Source: Legionella jamestowniensis
GTDB taxonomy: Bacteria; Pseudomonadota; Gammaproteobacteria; Legionellales; Legionellaceae
Assembly: GCF_001467745.1 (NCBI RefSeq)
Contig: NZ_LNYG01000012.1
Span: 80,996 to 144,995, forward strand
Length of the DNA: 64,000 bases
Direction of reading: 5' to 3'
Positions 7,975 through 16,671 of the stretch are shown in pieces. The notes beneath the pieces were generated by a model, which saw nothing but the letters and a program-made list of their open reading frames with translations, was not told the DNA's origin and ran no database searches. Numbering within the stretch: position 1 is the first letter of the stretch; the number at the start of each line of letters is the position of its first letter. Position numbers and translations under genes: made by a program.

Positions 7975-9237
7975 ATGCCAAAAATATTGGTAGTTAATGG
8001 ACATGGGGCTAAAACCGGTCAAAAAGTTCAGGTTAATGCGCAACATGGTGTCATCACTCCCGGCAATGCTGAAAATAGCTATGTGGTTTCTTTCGATAAT
8101 CAATATCGCCATCTGGAAGAAATGACATCCCAAAATAAAATTTGGCCTCTTGTTGATGGTCAGAAAAATCCGGTTCAATGGCATCGATATCGCAATACGT
8201 CTATAGACGAAATCCAAATTAGCCCACTGCAAGATCAATTTAGCTTTCCATACTTTGCTAACATGGTTCTTAGCAAACAAACAAAGTGGGAAAACCTTAC
8301 AACGCCTTCTCATGATGTAATGCAACGTGGTGCTTTAGCAGTTAAAATGCCCAATGGTCTTACTGAAATTTTGGAAGGGAAACCATTGGAAGACTATCTA
8401 AGGGCGGCTGCAAAGGGAGCTCACGAAGGACGACCTTTATTTTTCTGTGATAAAGAGTTGGGTAAAATAAAGCCCATGGGGAGAACTTCATTATCTGAAA
8501 TTTATACCGCACTTCATCGTATTGAGGAATTTAAAAACACTGATACGGAAATGATTGTTGCAACCTGTAGCCCCGCGCATTCAAAAGGGGTTCAGCAAAT
8601 TCAGGTCCAAACTAAATTCCCCCCCACAGAGTTTGCAACAACAGCTTTTGTAGATATCCATGCACCCCAGTCACATCTAACATCTACTTCTGAATTAGAA
8701 ATTGCTGAGGAAATCCCTGCTGGTATGAATATGCCTTATGATAATGTCCCTGCTGGTATAGACGTCTTAGATACTCCTGCTGGTGTAAATGTCTCTTTTG
8801 GAGCATCTATTCCTGCTGATGTAGATAATGTGTCTTATGAGGCGGATATTCCTGCTGGTGCAGATGTCTATTATAGTGAAGATACCTCTGAAAAATGTAA
8901 TTCCCTGAAAAGTCAGTTGCAATCTATAAAAGACACAAAGTCCAACCTTTCACCCACTGAGCTTAAGTCTATTAGAGATCATATTGAGGCGTTGATAAAG
9001 GAAAAGAAGAGCCCCTGGTGTATCAATAAAGATCTTAAGCAAGTAAAAATTGATGCTTTAGAGCAACTAATCACTGATGCACAAACCATGTCTGTTAAAG
9101 AGGCTGTGGAGAAGATTAAAAATGATTATCCTCAAATCATGCATGGAAAAATTAGTACGCGTACTGTAGACTTGCTCAATTCATTGGCTGAAAGTGATTC
9201 AAACTTGCTTGAATCACAACAGGATATGCAGTTTTAA
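7975..9237 (+). CDS. Effector-like protein with His/Cys motifs and Pro-Ala-Gly repeats
   Basis: 420 residues, not assigned with certainty. The N-terminus KILVVNGHGAKTG is a hydrophobic strand followed by GHG (H10). A second hydrophobic strand ends in ATCSPAHS (C198). This arrangement recalls clan-CD/caspase-like folds, but the spacing is large. Residues about 243-300 hold five degenerate repeats built on PAG/PAD (IPAGMNM, VPAGIDV, TPAGVNV, IPADVDN, IPAGADV). A Lys/Glu-rich helical C-terminal domain ends LLESQQDMQF. The ATG at 7975 is preferred over an in-frame TTG at 7936. A Dot/Icm substrate role is an inference from genus and architecture. Confidence 0.6.
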   Translation: MPKILVVNGHGAKTGQKVQVNAQHGVITPGNAENSYVVSFDNQYRHLEEMTSQNKIWPLVDGQKNPVQWHRYRNTSIDEIQISPLQDQFSFPYFANMVLSKQTKWENLTTPSHDVMQRGALAVKMPNGLTEILEGKPLEDYLRAAAKGAHEGRPLFFCDKELGKIKPMGRTSLSEIYTALHRIEEFKNTDTEMIVATCSPAHSKGVQQIQVQTKFPPTEFATTAFVDIHAPQSHLTSTSELEIAEEIPAGMNMPYDNVPAGIDVLDTPAGVNVSFGASIPADVDNVSYEADIPAGADVYYSEDTSEKCNSLKSQLQSIKDTKSNLSPTELKSIRDHIEALIKEKKSPWCINKDLKQVKIDALEQLITDAQTMSVKEAVEKIKNDYPQIMHGKISTRTVDLLNSLAESDSNLLESQQDMQF

Positions 9238-9790
9238 TCAAGAATCTCATTTACTTCGTATTGATTTTATCATTTGACAAAAAATTAACTTAGAAGAGCT
9301 GGAATTTTTATTTAAGATCTTGGATAACTTCTAAACACAATTCTAACTACCAAGTCTTTATGGTGTTTGACAAGGTATGCACAGATTTATCCACAGTTTT
9401 TGTGGATAAAGTAATTAAAGCCTTTTCCTGTATGAAATAATAAAAGCCTTGTCAGTAAAGGAATATATTTGATATTCAAAGAAAAGATTAATAAGTTAAA
9501 GCAAAAGATTAAAATAAATATCCACAAGTTGTGGTAAAACTGAAAAAAGAACCGCGGGCAGTTATATTAACAAATAATTTCTAAAAAAACAGTCTTGACG
9601 TTCATGTATTTTTAGAAACTTACCCTTCTCTCATGCAATCTAACCTAAACAAACCTTCTGTCTATTCAAACTTGCTCTATCGAAACGAGTACCTTTTAAA
9701 AGAAGGTGTTATCCCTCCTTTAATACAACGGTAAGCTCTTTATAGCCCTAATAACGTTAAGTGTTTTCAATGCCTGGTGTAATTACCTTA
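9238..9790. other. 553-bp AT-rich intergenic region with DnaA boxes and palindromes
   Basis: No gene was seen on either strand. The region holds paired perfect DnaA boxes (9387-9409) and a CCACAAGTTGTGG palindrome (9522-9534). It also has a perfect 10-bp inverted repeat TTTCTAAAAA / TTTTTAGAAA (9578-9587 and 9609-9618) and an 8-bp inverted repeat GGTGTAAT/ATTACACC near 9776. The last lies immediately after the stop of the minus-strand gene and may end its transcript. The rest is AT-rich with runs of A. Confidence 0.6.
9387..9409. promoter_or_regulatory. Inverted pair of perfect DnaA boxes
   Basis: TTATCCACA at 9387-9395 and its inverse TGTGGATAA at 9401-9409 each match the strict DnaA-box consensus TTATNCACA exactly. 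They are separated by 5 bases and form a hairpin-capable palindrome that extends one further base pair each side. A third similar site, ATATCCACA (9518-9526), lies 110 bases away. Binding by DnaA is an inference. Confidence 0.55.
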
Positions 9791-10388
9791 TTACACCAAA
9801 GGTGTAACGTTTGATTCAAGCCTGGAATCGGGCAAGGCAGGTTTAGCTACAGGGGTAGTAAAAAAATGATGATCGGAATTGCCTAAACCGAATTGCTGGC
9901 AGGTTTCTTCAAAAACAAGTGCTTTGGCGAAATTGTTACAAGCCCGTTTCAGCCCTACATCAGTTTTTACTTTTTCAAAATAACGATGCAAGTAGGAATA
10001 ATCTTTTTTAAAGTTAATAAAAGCAGCTGTTTGCTCCCTATCTTCATTCACTGCATTGTTATATTCAGAAAGCAAAAAATACATTTCTGATTTTATTTGT
10101 TTAAGCAACGCATCGTCCTTATTTGGGTTCGTGTTTAGGGCGAAACAATCCATGACATGATAGGCTGTCGCAAAACAAACTTTAATGGACACTTCTATAT
10201 ATTGCTCTTCCACTGTATGAAATTGGTCAGAATTAGTAAGAATAAAAAAATCATTAAATTCCCTGAGAGTTTGACCAACATGACACAGCGCTTCTTTTGC
10301 TTTTTTAAGTTGTTTATTGTCTAAAAATACTCGGCTTTTTTGAGGTCTTGCAATAAGTCTTGAAAGGATTTCATCTTTTAGTACTCAT
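9791..10388 (-). pseudogene. Orphan gene disrupted by a +1 frameshift after codon 4
   Basis: An ATG at 10388 opens MSTKR and stops at once. If one base is removed from the A4 run (T4 at 10376-10379 on the plus strand), the frame continues MSTKDEILSRLIARPQKSRV and on to the stop at 9791, giving 198 residues with no further break. As it stands, translation could begin only at internal codons such as a GTG at 10213, yielding 140 residues. The protein is helical, cytosolic and not recognised. It ends in DSRLESNVTPLV. Either a sequencing error or a genuine loss would give this picture. Confidence 0.6.
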
Positions 10389-10481
10389 TTAGTGAATATA
10401 AAGTTCAATACTATACGTGAAATTGAATAAAAATTGTAACCTTGGCTTAAAAAAAGGCCTACGAAAAGCATCTAATCTTTT

Positions 10482-11159
10482 TTATAGTCTTATATCATTA
10501 TTTAGCAAAGACTTATGTTCAGAAAGCCAATCCTTATCGTCGCTGCAACGAAAAACTTGTGAGAGACTTGGGTCACTTGATAGAACTTTCTCATTCAACT
10601 GAGCAAAGAGCGTGTATTCCTCTTGCTCTTCAATTGAAGTTAATCCTTTGCCTTTTGATAAAGCATCTTCCGATATAGGCGGGTTAAAATAACTTGACTT
10701 ATAGCTTACAAACTCGGGCGTTTTTGTAGGAGAACATATCAATGTTGCATTGGCATTGATGGGTGAAAATTTATAATATCGCGATTGGCCTAAGTTTTGT
10801 TCAGCACAAAATTCGTTGATATCCGTTATCTTAGCAGGAGTAACTCCTAGTGCTGTCAATGTAGGAAGTAACAAGCGATAATTTCGTAGGCGCTTTTGCC
10901 CTCCTAAAAGAAAAACATCATAATCGCTTGATTCCGTTTTATTTTCAAAAACCTGTTTTAAAAGTTTCATATTAGATAAAGCAGTTTCCTCATTATAGAG
11001 AATCATCCCATCTATATGAGCCACCGCTCGCTTCGCTGGATTTACTTTATCAATAAATGCAATACCGATACAGTCAGTCATACCACTTGTTACTAATATG
11101 GTATCGGGGTCATTCGTTACATAAAATTCACCTTGGGAAACATAACGATAATTAGGCAT
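10482..11159 (-). CDS. CheD/NTAN1-like putative deamidase
   Basis: 225 residues. Residues 20-51 read as a strand, then SGMTDCIGIAFID, then AVAHIDG. C30 and H48 are 18 residues apart, resembling the Cys-His pair of CheD glutamine deamidases (GSCxxxxLYD...HxxLP) and of the related N-terminal asparagine amidohydrolase NTAN1, which has an HCDG-like motif. The next part (VFLLGGQKRLRNYRLLLPTLTALG) fits the following strand and helix of that fold. The remaining 90 C-terminal residues are unassigned. No chemotaxis genes are near, so a role on host or unrelated substrates is possible. The ATG at 11159 follows AAGGAG by 9 bases; an upstream in-frame TTG overlaps that site and is rejected. Confidence 0.55.
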   Translation of the reverse strand: MPNYRYVSQGEFYVTNDPDTILVTSGMTDCIGIAFIDKVNPAKRAVAHIDGMILYNEETALSNMKLLKQVFENKTESSDYDVFLLGGQKRLRNYRLLLPTLTALGVTPAKITDINEFCAEQNLGQSRYYKFSPINANATLICSPTKTPEFVSYKSSYFNPPISEDALSKGKGLTSIEEQEEYTLFAQLNEKVLSSDPSLSQVFRCSDDKDWLSEHKSLLNNDIRL

Positions 11160-11256
11160 AATGATATTCTCCTTAGCCAAAACTCATCTTCCCTCTAATT
11201 ATGGTTAAAATAAATTAAGAAAACATTAATCAGCCTCACTGACGATAATAAATTAC

Positions 11257-11392
11257 CTCTGTGCCGGACAAGAATTTTTTTATATAGTCGTTGCGGGCAA
11301 GTGAAGAAATCCAGAATGGACTTTATTCAATAAGGATACAGTTGCTTCGCTGGTGCTCACAATGGCGTGATTCTAAATTGTCCCGCACAGAG
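11257..11392. repeat. Small inverted-repeat element, MITE-like
   Basis: CTCTGTGCCGGACAA (11257-11271) and TTGTCCCGCACAGAG (11378-11392) are inverse copies with one mismatch in 15 bp, bounding about 136 bp. AATTAC occurs directly outside both ends, as a target duplication would. The interior contains TTGCTTCGCTGGTGCTCACA, resembling short palindromic intergenic repeats of intracellular proteobacteria. No coding capacity is seen. It lies immediately downstream of the patatin stop codon. Confidence 0.5.
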
Positions 11393-11397
11393 AATAA

Positions 11398-12435
11398 TTA
11401 CAAAAGAGAATCAAGATCGAAACTGGATCGCTGATTTAAATTCTTACCCTGTTTTTTTAGAAAATTTTCCGCTGTAGCTCTACCTTCATCTCTTAACATA
11501 GTAAAAAATGCCCATTCTCCATTTAATTTTGAAGAATAGCCCAGTTCTACCATTTTATTACTGGCGATGCGATGAATACGCATTGTTGCCCAACGCCTGC
11601 CTTCTCCTTTAACAGAATTAACAACTTGTCTTAAAACTGCGATCATGCGTAACTCTTTCATTAAAGAAGCATTAAATGCAACCTCGTTAAGACGATTAAG
11701 AATTTCTCGGGCAGACTTTGGCGTACCTGCTCGTTCTACAGGATTGATTTGAACTAAAATGGTATCACTTGAGAGACACTCTTTGACAAGCGGGGTAATG
11801 GTAGGATTCCCAGTGTACCCCCCATCCCAATAGGCCTCTCCATCAATCTCAATGGCTTGAAATAGTGTAGGTAAGCAAGCAGAAGCAAGTAAAACCTCAG
11901 GCGTAATCTCTTCGTTCTTAAACACCCTTCCGCGTCCTGTTCTAACATTGGTAGCTGTAATGAATAGTTTAATAGGAGCGCTGGCAAGTTTTTCAAAATT
12001 AATGCTTTCTATAAGAATAGATTGCAGCGGGTTAAACGCTGAAGGATTTAAATCATAAGGGGAAAAAACTCGTGAAATTAAATCAAATCCCATAAATAAC
12101 GGTGAGCCATCTAAAGTCCAATTGCCTGCTAAAATATCCCATAAGCTGCGACGAAAAATGCTAAACTGTGAAGCCTCAGCAACACGCTGCCAAAATGCCT
12201 CTAAGGCTGCTCTAGCCCCTTCTCGCCCTTCTTCCAAATAGCCGCTTGCTAAAACAACGGCGTTCATAGAACCTGCAGAAGTACCAGAAATCCCTTCAAT
12301 TTGTAATTTGGGCTCCTCAAGTAATCTATCTAAAACACCCCAAGTGTAGGCGCCGTGTGCCCCTCCTCCCTGCAATGCCAAATCGATAAGAACAGTTTTT
12401 TTGTGATTAATGAGGCTTTTCGTTGTTTTTGACAT
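11398..12435 (-). CDS. Patatin-like phospholipase
   Basis: 345 residues. The oxyanion loop GGGAHG is at 23-28. The nucleophile elbow GTSAG is at 51-55 with S53 as nucleophile, and the catalytic Asp lies in DGGYTGNP. These define a Ser-Asp dyad lipid acyl hydrolase. No signal peptide is present, so it acts in the cytosol or is translocated by a dedicated system. Legionella carry many patatins, some of them Dot/Icm effectors, but this short RssA-like form may equally be a housekeeping lipase. The C-terminus is Ser/Asp-rich (SSFDLDSLL). It is probably transcribed alone. Confidence 0.88.
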   Translation of the reverse strand: MSKTTKSLINHKKTVLIDLALQGGGAHGAYTWGVLDRLLEEPKLQIEGISGTSAGSMNAVVLASGYLEEGREGARAALEAFWQRVAEASQFSIFRRSLWDILAGNWTLDGSPLFMGFDLISRVFSPYDLNPSAFNPLQSILIESINFEKLASAPIKLFITATNVRTGRGRVFKNEEITPEVLLASACLPTLFQAIEIDGEAYWDGGYTGNPTITPLVKECLSSDTILVQINPVERAGTPKSAREILNRLNEVAFNASLMKELRMIAVLRQVVNSVKGEGRRWATMRIHRIASNKMVELGYSSKLNGEWAFFTMLRDEGRATAENFLKKQGKNLNQRSSFDLDSLL

Positions 12436-12629
12436 TGCGTTCTACTTTCCCTGAGAACTTTATAATCATTTTAGCATAGGCTTTATTTAAGAGCTGTTAT
12501 TGATGGACTATATTTAAGAAAGTTTACTCAAAAGAATGTTAACATGAGAGGAAGAACCGCTCTCAAGCTAGATTAAGTAAAAAAACAATATCAGAAGTAG
12601 TTTTATAATAAATTTAAAAGGAGAAAGAA

Positions 12630-12989
12630 ATGAGTTATATCGATGGATTTGTGCTACCTATTCCAAGCGATAAAATTAATGAATATCGCAGTATGGCCGA
12701 AGCCGCAGGCAAGATATGGATGGAGCATGGAGCATTGGCTTTCAGAGAGTGTGTTGCAGAGGATACAAAAGCGCAAGATATGCTTTCTTTTCCTGAACTT
12801 GCTAGAACCCAAAATGGAGAAACAGTAATATTTTCATATATAGTTTTTCAATCTAGAAAACACCGGGATGAAGTGAACAAAAAAGTAATGGAAGACCCTC
12901 GCATTCAACAAAGCTGTGAGAAATATGGCAAGCTGTTTGATTGTAAACGCATGGCCTACGGTGGTTTTGACATCCTGGTGGATTTATAA
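12630..12989 (+). CDS. DUF1428 family protein (YbaA-like)
   Basis: 119 residues spanning a complete DUF1428 domain of ferredoxin-like alpha/beta fold: MSYIDGFVLPIP at the start, GALAFRECVAED, ETVIFSYIVFQSRKHRDEVN, and KRMAYGGFDILVDL at the end. The family is widespread with no established biochemical role. AAAGGAG lies about 7 bases upstream of the ATG. It stands alone between the patatin and kinase genes. Confidence 0.88.
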   Translation: MSYIDGFVLPIPSDKINEYRSMAEAAGKIWMEHGALAFRECVAEDTKAQDMLSFPELARTQNGETVIFSYIVFQSRKHRDEVNKKVMEDPRIQQSCEKYGKLFDCKRMAYGGFDILVDL

Positions 12990-13058
12990 ACAAACTTTGT
13001 CTAAGCTTGTTTTTCAATCTAACTTTTCTTGGCAAGCTCTATTTGCACTGGTGCTAAT

Positions 13059-13922
13059 TTAGAATCTGGGCTCAACAGTATTTATAGTTTCCTCAGAATT
13101 AGCTTCAATGGTTGCAAACAATTCCTTTGCAGAGGGTCTTGCCAGAGGATCTTTTTCCCAGCCCCAAGTGATTAGACTACTTAATTTCGCTGGCAAATTA
13201 TTAGGTAATTCTGGTCTTTCATCGACAGCAGATCCTTTCATAAAATCCATAAAACTCATTTCGCTAGACGGCAAGTCCCAGCTGACAATTTGCCAAATCG
13301 TAATGGCCAAACTATAAATATCTACCTTCTCATTATAAGGCTTTTTTAAAATTATTTCGGGAGCCATCCACAAGGGACTACCTATTGTCTCATATAAAAA
13401 TCCTTTCTGTAATCGAGTTGCAGTACCAAAATCACCGATTTTAGGGTTACAGTTTTTATCCAAAAAAATATTGCCCCCCTTGAGATCACGATGAACAATA
13501 CAATGCTTATGCAAAAATTCCAAGCCTTCCGTAATTCGTTTTATCCAAAGGAGGCGCTGCGACCAGAGTAAAGGCTCCTGGTTAATAATAAAGTCATCAA
13601 TGGAGCCTTTTGGCATATATTCCATGGCAATTACAAATTCTTTTTCACTCAACATGAATCCAATAAATTGAACAATGCAAGCGTTTTGTAATTCAGTGAT
13701 ATATTGATGTATTTCCTTTTCTTTTTCCGCAGCCCCCTTGGATCTTGATAATTTCAGTGCGATTTTCATATTGCGAAAAATTGCCCCTATCACTGTCCCA
13801 TTGCTCCCTTTTCCTAACACTTTATTCCCATAAGTAACGTCTTGCTCGTCCAATAAATAAGGATCACTACCGCGAGTGTTAGATGGTGTGGTTGTTTTTT
13901 TCACTACAATTTCTAAAGTCAT
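13059..13922 (-). CDS. Eukaryotic-like Ser/Thr protein kinase
   Basis: 287 residues, essentially one kinase domain. The Gly loop GKGSNG is at 37-42, with VAIK-type Lys at K57 (IALKL). The helix-C Glu is around E68-E70. HRDLKGGN at 144-151 gives catalytic D146, K148 and N151, and DFG is at 164-166. MAPEI and the following DIYS complete the lobe. All catalytic residues are present, so it should be active. It has no membrane or PASTA segment, unlike bacterial housekeeping PknB. This and the tyrosine-kinase-like style (LWSQRLLWIKRITEGLEFLH) suggest a host-derived, LegK-like effector. Effector status is inferred. The last 30 residues are not kinase. Confidence 0.85.
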   Translation of the reverse strand: MTLEIVVKKTTTPSNTRGSDPYLLDEQDVTYGNKVLGKGSNGTVIGAIFRNMKIALKLSRSKGAAEKEKEIHQYITELQNACIVQFIGFMLSEKEFVIAMEYMPKGSIDDFIINQEPLLWSQRLLWIKRITEGLEFLHKHCIVHRDLKGGNIFLDKNCNPKIGDFGTATRLQKGFLYETIGSPLWMAPEIILKKPYNEKVDIYSLAITIWQIVSWDLPSSEMSFMDFMKGSAVDERPELPNNLPAKLSSLITWGWEKDPLARPSAKELFATIEANSEETINTVEPRF

Positions 13923-13995
13923 AATAAATTTTTAAAAAATTTAGATTAAATTAAGATCATTATAATTTTTTTGTGAAGATGAAACATGGGTAAAA

Positions 13996-15540
13996 CTACC
14001 TATTAATGGTTTGATTCTGATTTATTAATTTCAGAAAAACCAAATAAACACCATTTGTCCAACCAAAACCCATTTCATTGCTGGCATAGCTGAACTTAAT
14101 TTTATCTTTTGTTTTAACACCCAGTGTTTCAACATCATATTTTTCAAAAATAGTATGGTTTTCCTGGAATCCTTTATTAACGGTTTTAATGAATCGCTGC
14201 GCAATATCCAAAGCTAATTCAGTATATCCATAACGTTTTAAGCCATAAACAGCAAAATACTGCAATGGTGCCCAACCGAAGGGGGCATCCCATTGAAGGC
14301 CTGGGTGATGTGTGCTGGTAAGCAATCCTCCCTTCGCTAATAAATGAGGCAAATTTTTCACTATTGCTGCAGCTTGTTGCTTTGAAGCCACACCTGCCCA
14401 GAGTGGATAGAATGTGGAAGCATAGATATAGGGACGCAATTTTTTACTTTTAAAATTGTAGTCAAAATAATAGCCCGTGCTTTCATCCCATAGATAGTGG
14501 TTAATAAGCTCAGCCCGCTTGACAGCCCGTTGTTCCCACACTTTGGCTGCAGAATAATTATTCAATATGCGATTAATTTCGCCAGCCTCTTCCTCCATTT
14601 TATAGAGAAGCGTATTTAAATCGACGGGCGCATAGTCTAAAATTCCTGCGCTAAAAGGTCCGTACTTTTCAGTAATATCCAAACCAGACTCTCTAACAGT
14701 ACGATCAGCCTTGTAAAAAAGAGCAGTTAACTGATTTGCTTTTTTATCGAAGTACATTGATTTGTCATAATCAGCAACTGAATGTGTCCTGAAGTATTCA
14801 ATAACCTTCTCATAATAACTTGAGGACTCTTCAGGACAAGGTCCTTGTCCCATTGCATAATAACGCGATAGTCCGAGTTCAGAAATTAAATGGGGTGGGG
14901 ACATCCAATATTGATACAACTTATCAATGGCAGGTATGGTGGTGGCCAGCCATTCTTTATCGCCCGTACGGCGATAATACGCCAATATCATTTCGGTTAG
15001 TAATGGGGGGTGTGATCGGTTTAGATAGTAACTACGATTCGCATTAAGAATAGTACCGTAGTGCTTAATTTCATAAAGAGCATTATCAACCATATTTCGG
15101 GCAAGCTTTAAACGATTGTGTTCCAATAAACCTAATTCGATAAAATAACTATCCCAACCGTACATTTCATTAAAACGCCCTCCAGGAACCACGTAGGGAT
15201 GAGGCAAATACAGCAAACCATGCTCATTTAGCGTCTTTGTATTCTTGGGGAGGTAACGAAATTCAACGAGGCTGTTTTTGTTTTGAGAATATTTTTTTAT
15301 GGCCTTGTTTCGAATTGCATTAATATCTTCCTCTTTCGGTATATAAATTATTAAATGCTGAGCAGTTAATTTTGTATCGTGTTGAGATTTTAAAAGATTA
15401 TAATTGTCTCGAGTTAAAATATCCCAACTTTTCTCAATATAACGAGTTACGTCTGAGTTTTCTGCATTAATTTTAAAATTATTTGCTGTTGTACTAAAAC
15501 TAACAAAAAGAACAAAACAAATGATAAATAGCTTATGCAT
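13996..15540 (-). CDS. treA: Periplasmic trehalase (GH37)
   Basis: 514 residues. Residues 1-20 (MHKLFIICFVLFVSFSTTAN) form a signal peptide, placing the enzyme in the periplasm. GH37 signature 1 is PGGRFNEMYGWDSYF and signature 2 is QWDAPFGWAPLQ; both are intact. The enzyme hydrolyses trehalose to two glucoses. The ATG at 15540 is chosen because it begins the signal peptide directly after GAGGAAGGG; an upstream in-frame start would bury it. With the glucoamylase about 10 kb away and the Entner-Doudoroff operon beyond, it fits glucose supply. The symbol is by function. Confidence 0.92.
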   Translation of the reverse strand: MHKLFIICFVLFVSFSTTANNFKINAENSDVTRYIEKSWDILTRDNYNLLKSQHDTKLTAQHLIIYIPKEEDINAIRNKAIKKYSQNKNSLVEFRYLPKNTKTLNEHGLLYLPHPYVVPGGRFNEMYGWDSYFIELGLLEHNRLKLARNMVDNALYEIKHYGTILNANRSYYLNRSHPPLLTEMILAYYRRTGDKEWLATTIPAIDKLYQYWMSPPHLISELGLSRYYAMGQGPCPEESSSYYEKVIEYFRTHSVADYDKSMYFDKKANQLTALFYKADRTVRESGLDITEKYGPFSAGILDYAPVDLNTLLYKMEEEAGEINRILNNYSAAKVWEQRAVKRAELINHYLWDESTGYYFDYNFKSKKLRPYIYASTFYPLWAGVASKQQAAAIVKNLPHLLAKGGLLTSTHHPGLQWDAPFGWAPLQYFAVYGLKRYGYTELALDIAQRFIKTVNKGFQENHTIFEKYDVETLGVKTKDKIKFSYASNEMGFGWTNGVYLVFLKLINQNQTINR

Positions 15541-15676
15541 CCCTTCCTCAAAATTTTTAAAACTGGTCGGGTAGTTTACCTGTAAAAACAAATTTGTTTA
15601 AATTCTGAATCGAAATTTATTTTTTTTATGAGACTATTGACATTTGATAATTAAAGCAGAAACAATTTAGAAGCTT

Positions 15677-16570
15677 TTAAGACAGGACATAAACACAGTT
15701 TCTACCTGCTTCTTTGGCCTTATACATTGCGCAATCTGATCTACCTATGGATTCTTTAACTGGCAAAACAGGATCAAGCAGGGTTAAACCTATAGAAACT
15801 GTAAAGTGAATCACGGCTTTATTTTTAAATTTAAAATTCATTTCTGCAATACCTTTGCATAGACGTTCCAACATCTTTTGTCCATCCTCCAGTTCAGTGA
15901 AGGGCAAGCAAAGTAAAAACTCCTCTCCTCCATAGCGAAATAACTTATCATAGGGCCTGGTATGTCTAATAATAAACGATGATATTTCAGCTAAAACATT
16001 GTCTCCAGCAAGATGCCCATACTTATCATTTATTTTTTTAAACCTATCGATATCAATCATAGCAAGGCAGCAGCTTTTACCCTGCCGTTTAAGCAGTTCC
16101 TGTTGCTCAAGCAAAAGCGGGAATAGATTAAGGCGAGTAATGGCCCCTGTAAGCACATCACGATTATACATTAAAAATTCCATTTCATTTTTCAATGTAT
16201 ATACTTCAAGTCGCATTTGCTCCAGGACATTAGCAAAGCGATCGTAATACACAGGCACTATCCTTTCTCCAGAATCAGATGCTTTCAATAAATAGGTCGC
16301 TAACTCATGCATGCGTTTATGGGAATCACCAATACTTACAAAGCCCTGATGCTCTTGAATACCATTGGGTACATCTCCATAGTACCATTGTCCGAAACGA
16401 CATTTTCTATAGGCATTTTTTGAGAGGTCAACTGGGTTTGCAGGCAAATGACAGATAAGTGTACGAATTATTGCATTATACCATTGTTGATGATTATAAA
16501 TTGCTTGATCAAGATGAATAATCATCTGTCGGAGTTCATCGTAAGATAGAGAAGGAGCTGAAAATAACAT
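15677..16570 (-). CDS. dgcZ: Zinc-sensing diguanylate cyclase, DgcZ type (CZB-GGDEF)
   Basis: 297 residues, the size of E. coli DgcZ (YdeH). The N-terminal chemoreceptor zinc-binding domain has H27, C57 (KCRFGQW), H84 and H88 (SHKRMH). Their spacing equals that of the DgcZ zinc ligands H22, C52, H79 and H83 with a constant offset of five. The C-terminal GGDEF domain carries the GGEEF active site and an RPYD inhibitory I-site at the canonical distance before it (RPYDKLFRYGGEEF). It should make cyclic di-GMP and be inhibited by zinc. The start has AAGGA six bases upstream. It lies downstream of, but is separated by a terminator from, the phosphonate operon. Confidence 0.88.
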   Translation of the reverse strand: MLFSAPSLSYDELRQMIIHLDQAIYNHQQWYNAIIRTLICHLPANPVDLSKNAYRKCRFGQWYYGDVPNGIQEHQGFVSIGDSHKRMHELATYLLKASDSGERIVPVYYDRFANVLEQMRLEVYTLKNEMEFLMYNRDVLTGAITRLNLFPLLLEQQELLKRQGKSCCLAMIDIDRFKKINDKYGHLAGDNVLAEISSFIIRHTRPYDKLFRYGGEEFLLCLPFTELEDGQKMLERLCKGIAEMNFKFKNKAVIHFTVSIGLTLLDPVLPVKESIGRSDCAMYKAKEAGRNCVYVLS

Positions 16571-16671
16571 TTTTAATCCTTACTAAATACTATCCATGTT
16601 CTGATTTAGTTCAGACAATATTTAGCCCACTCCGAACTCAGACTATTCTTATTTGCATACCAGCTTATAAT

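Noticed and set aside
9387-9534. Chromosomal replication origin at the DnaA boxes
   Set aside because: No dnaA/dnaN/rpmH/gyrB neighbourhood, too few boxes and no clear 13-mer unwinding array.
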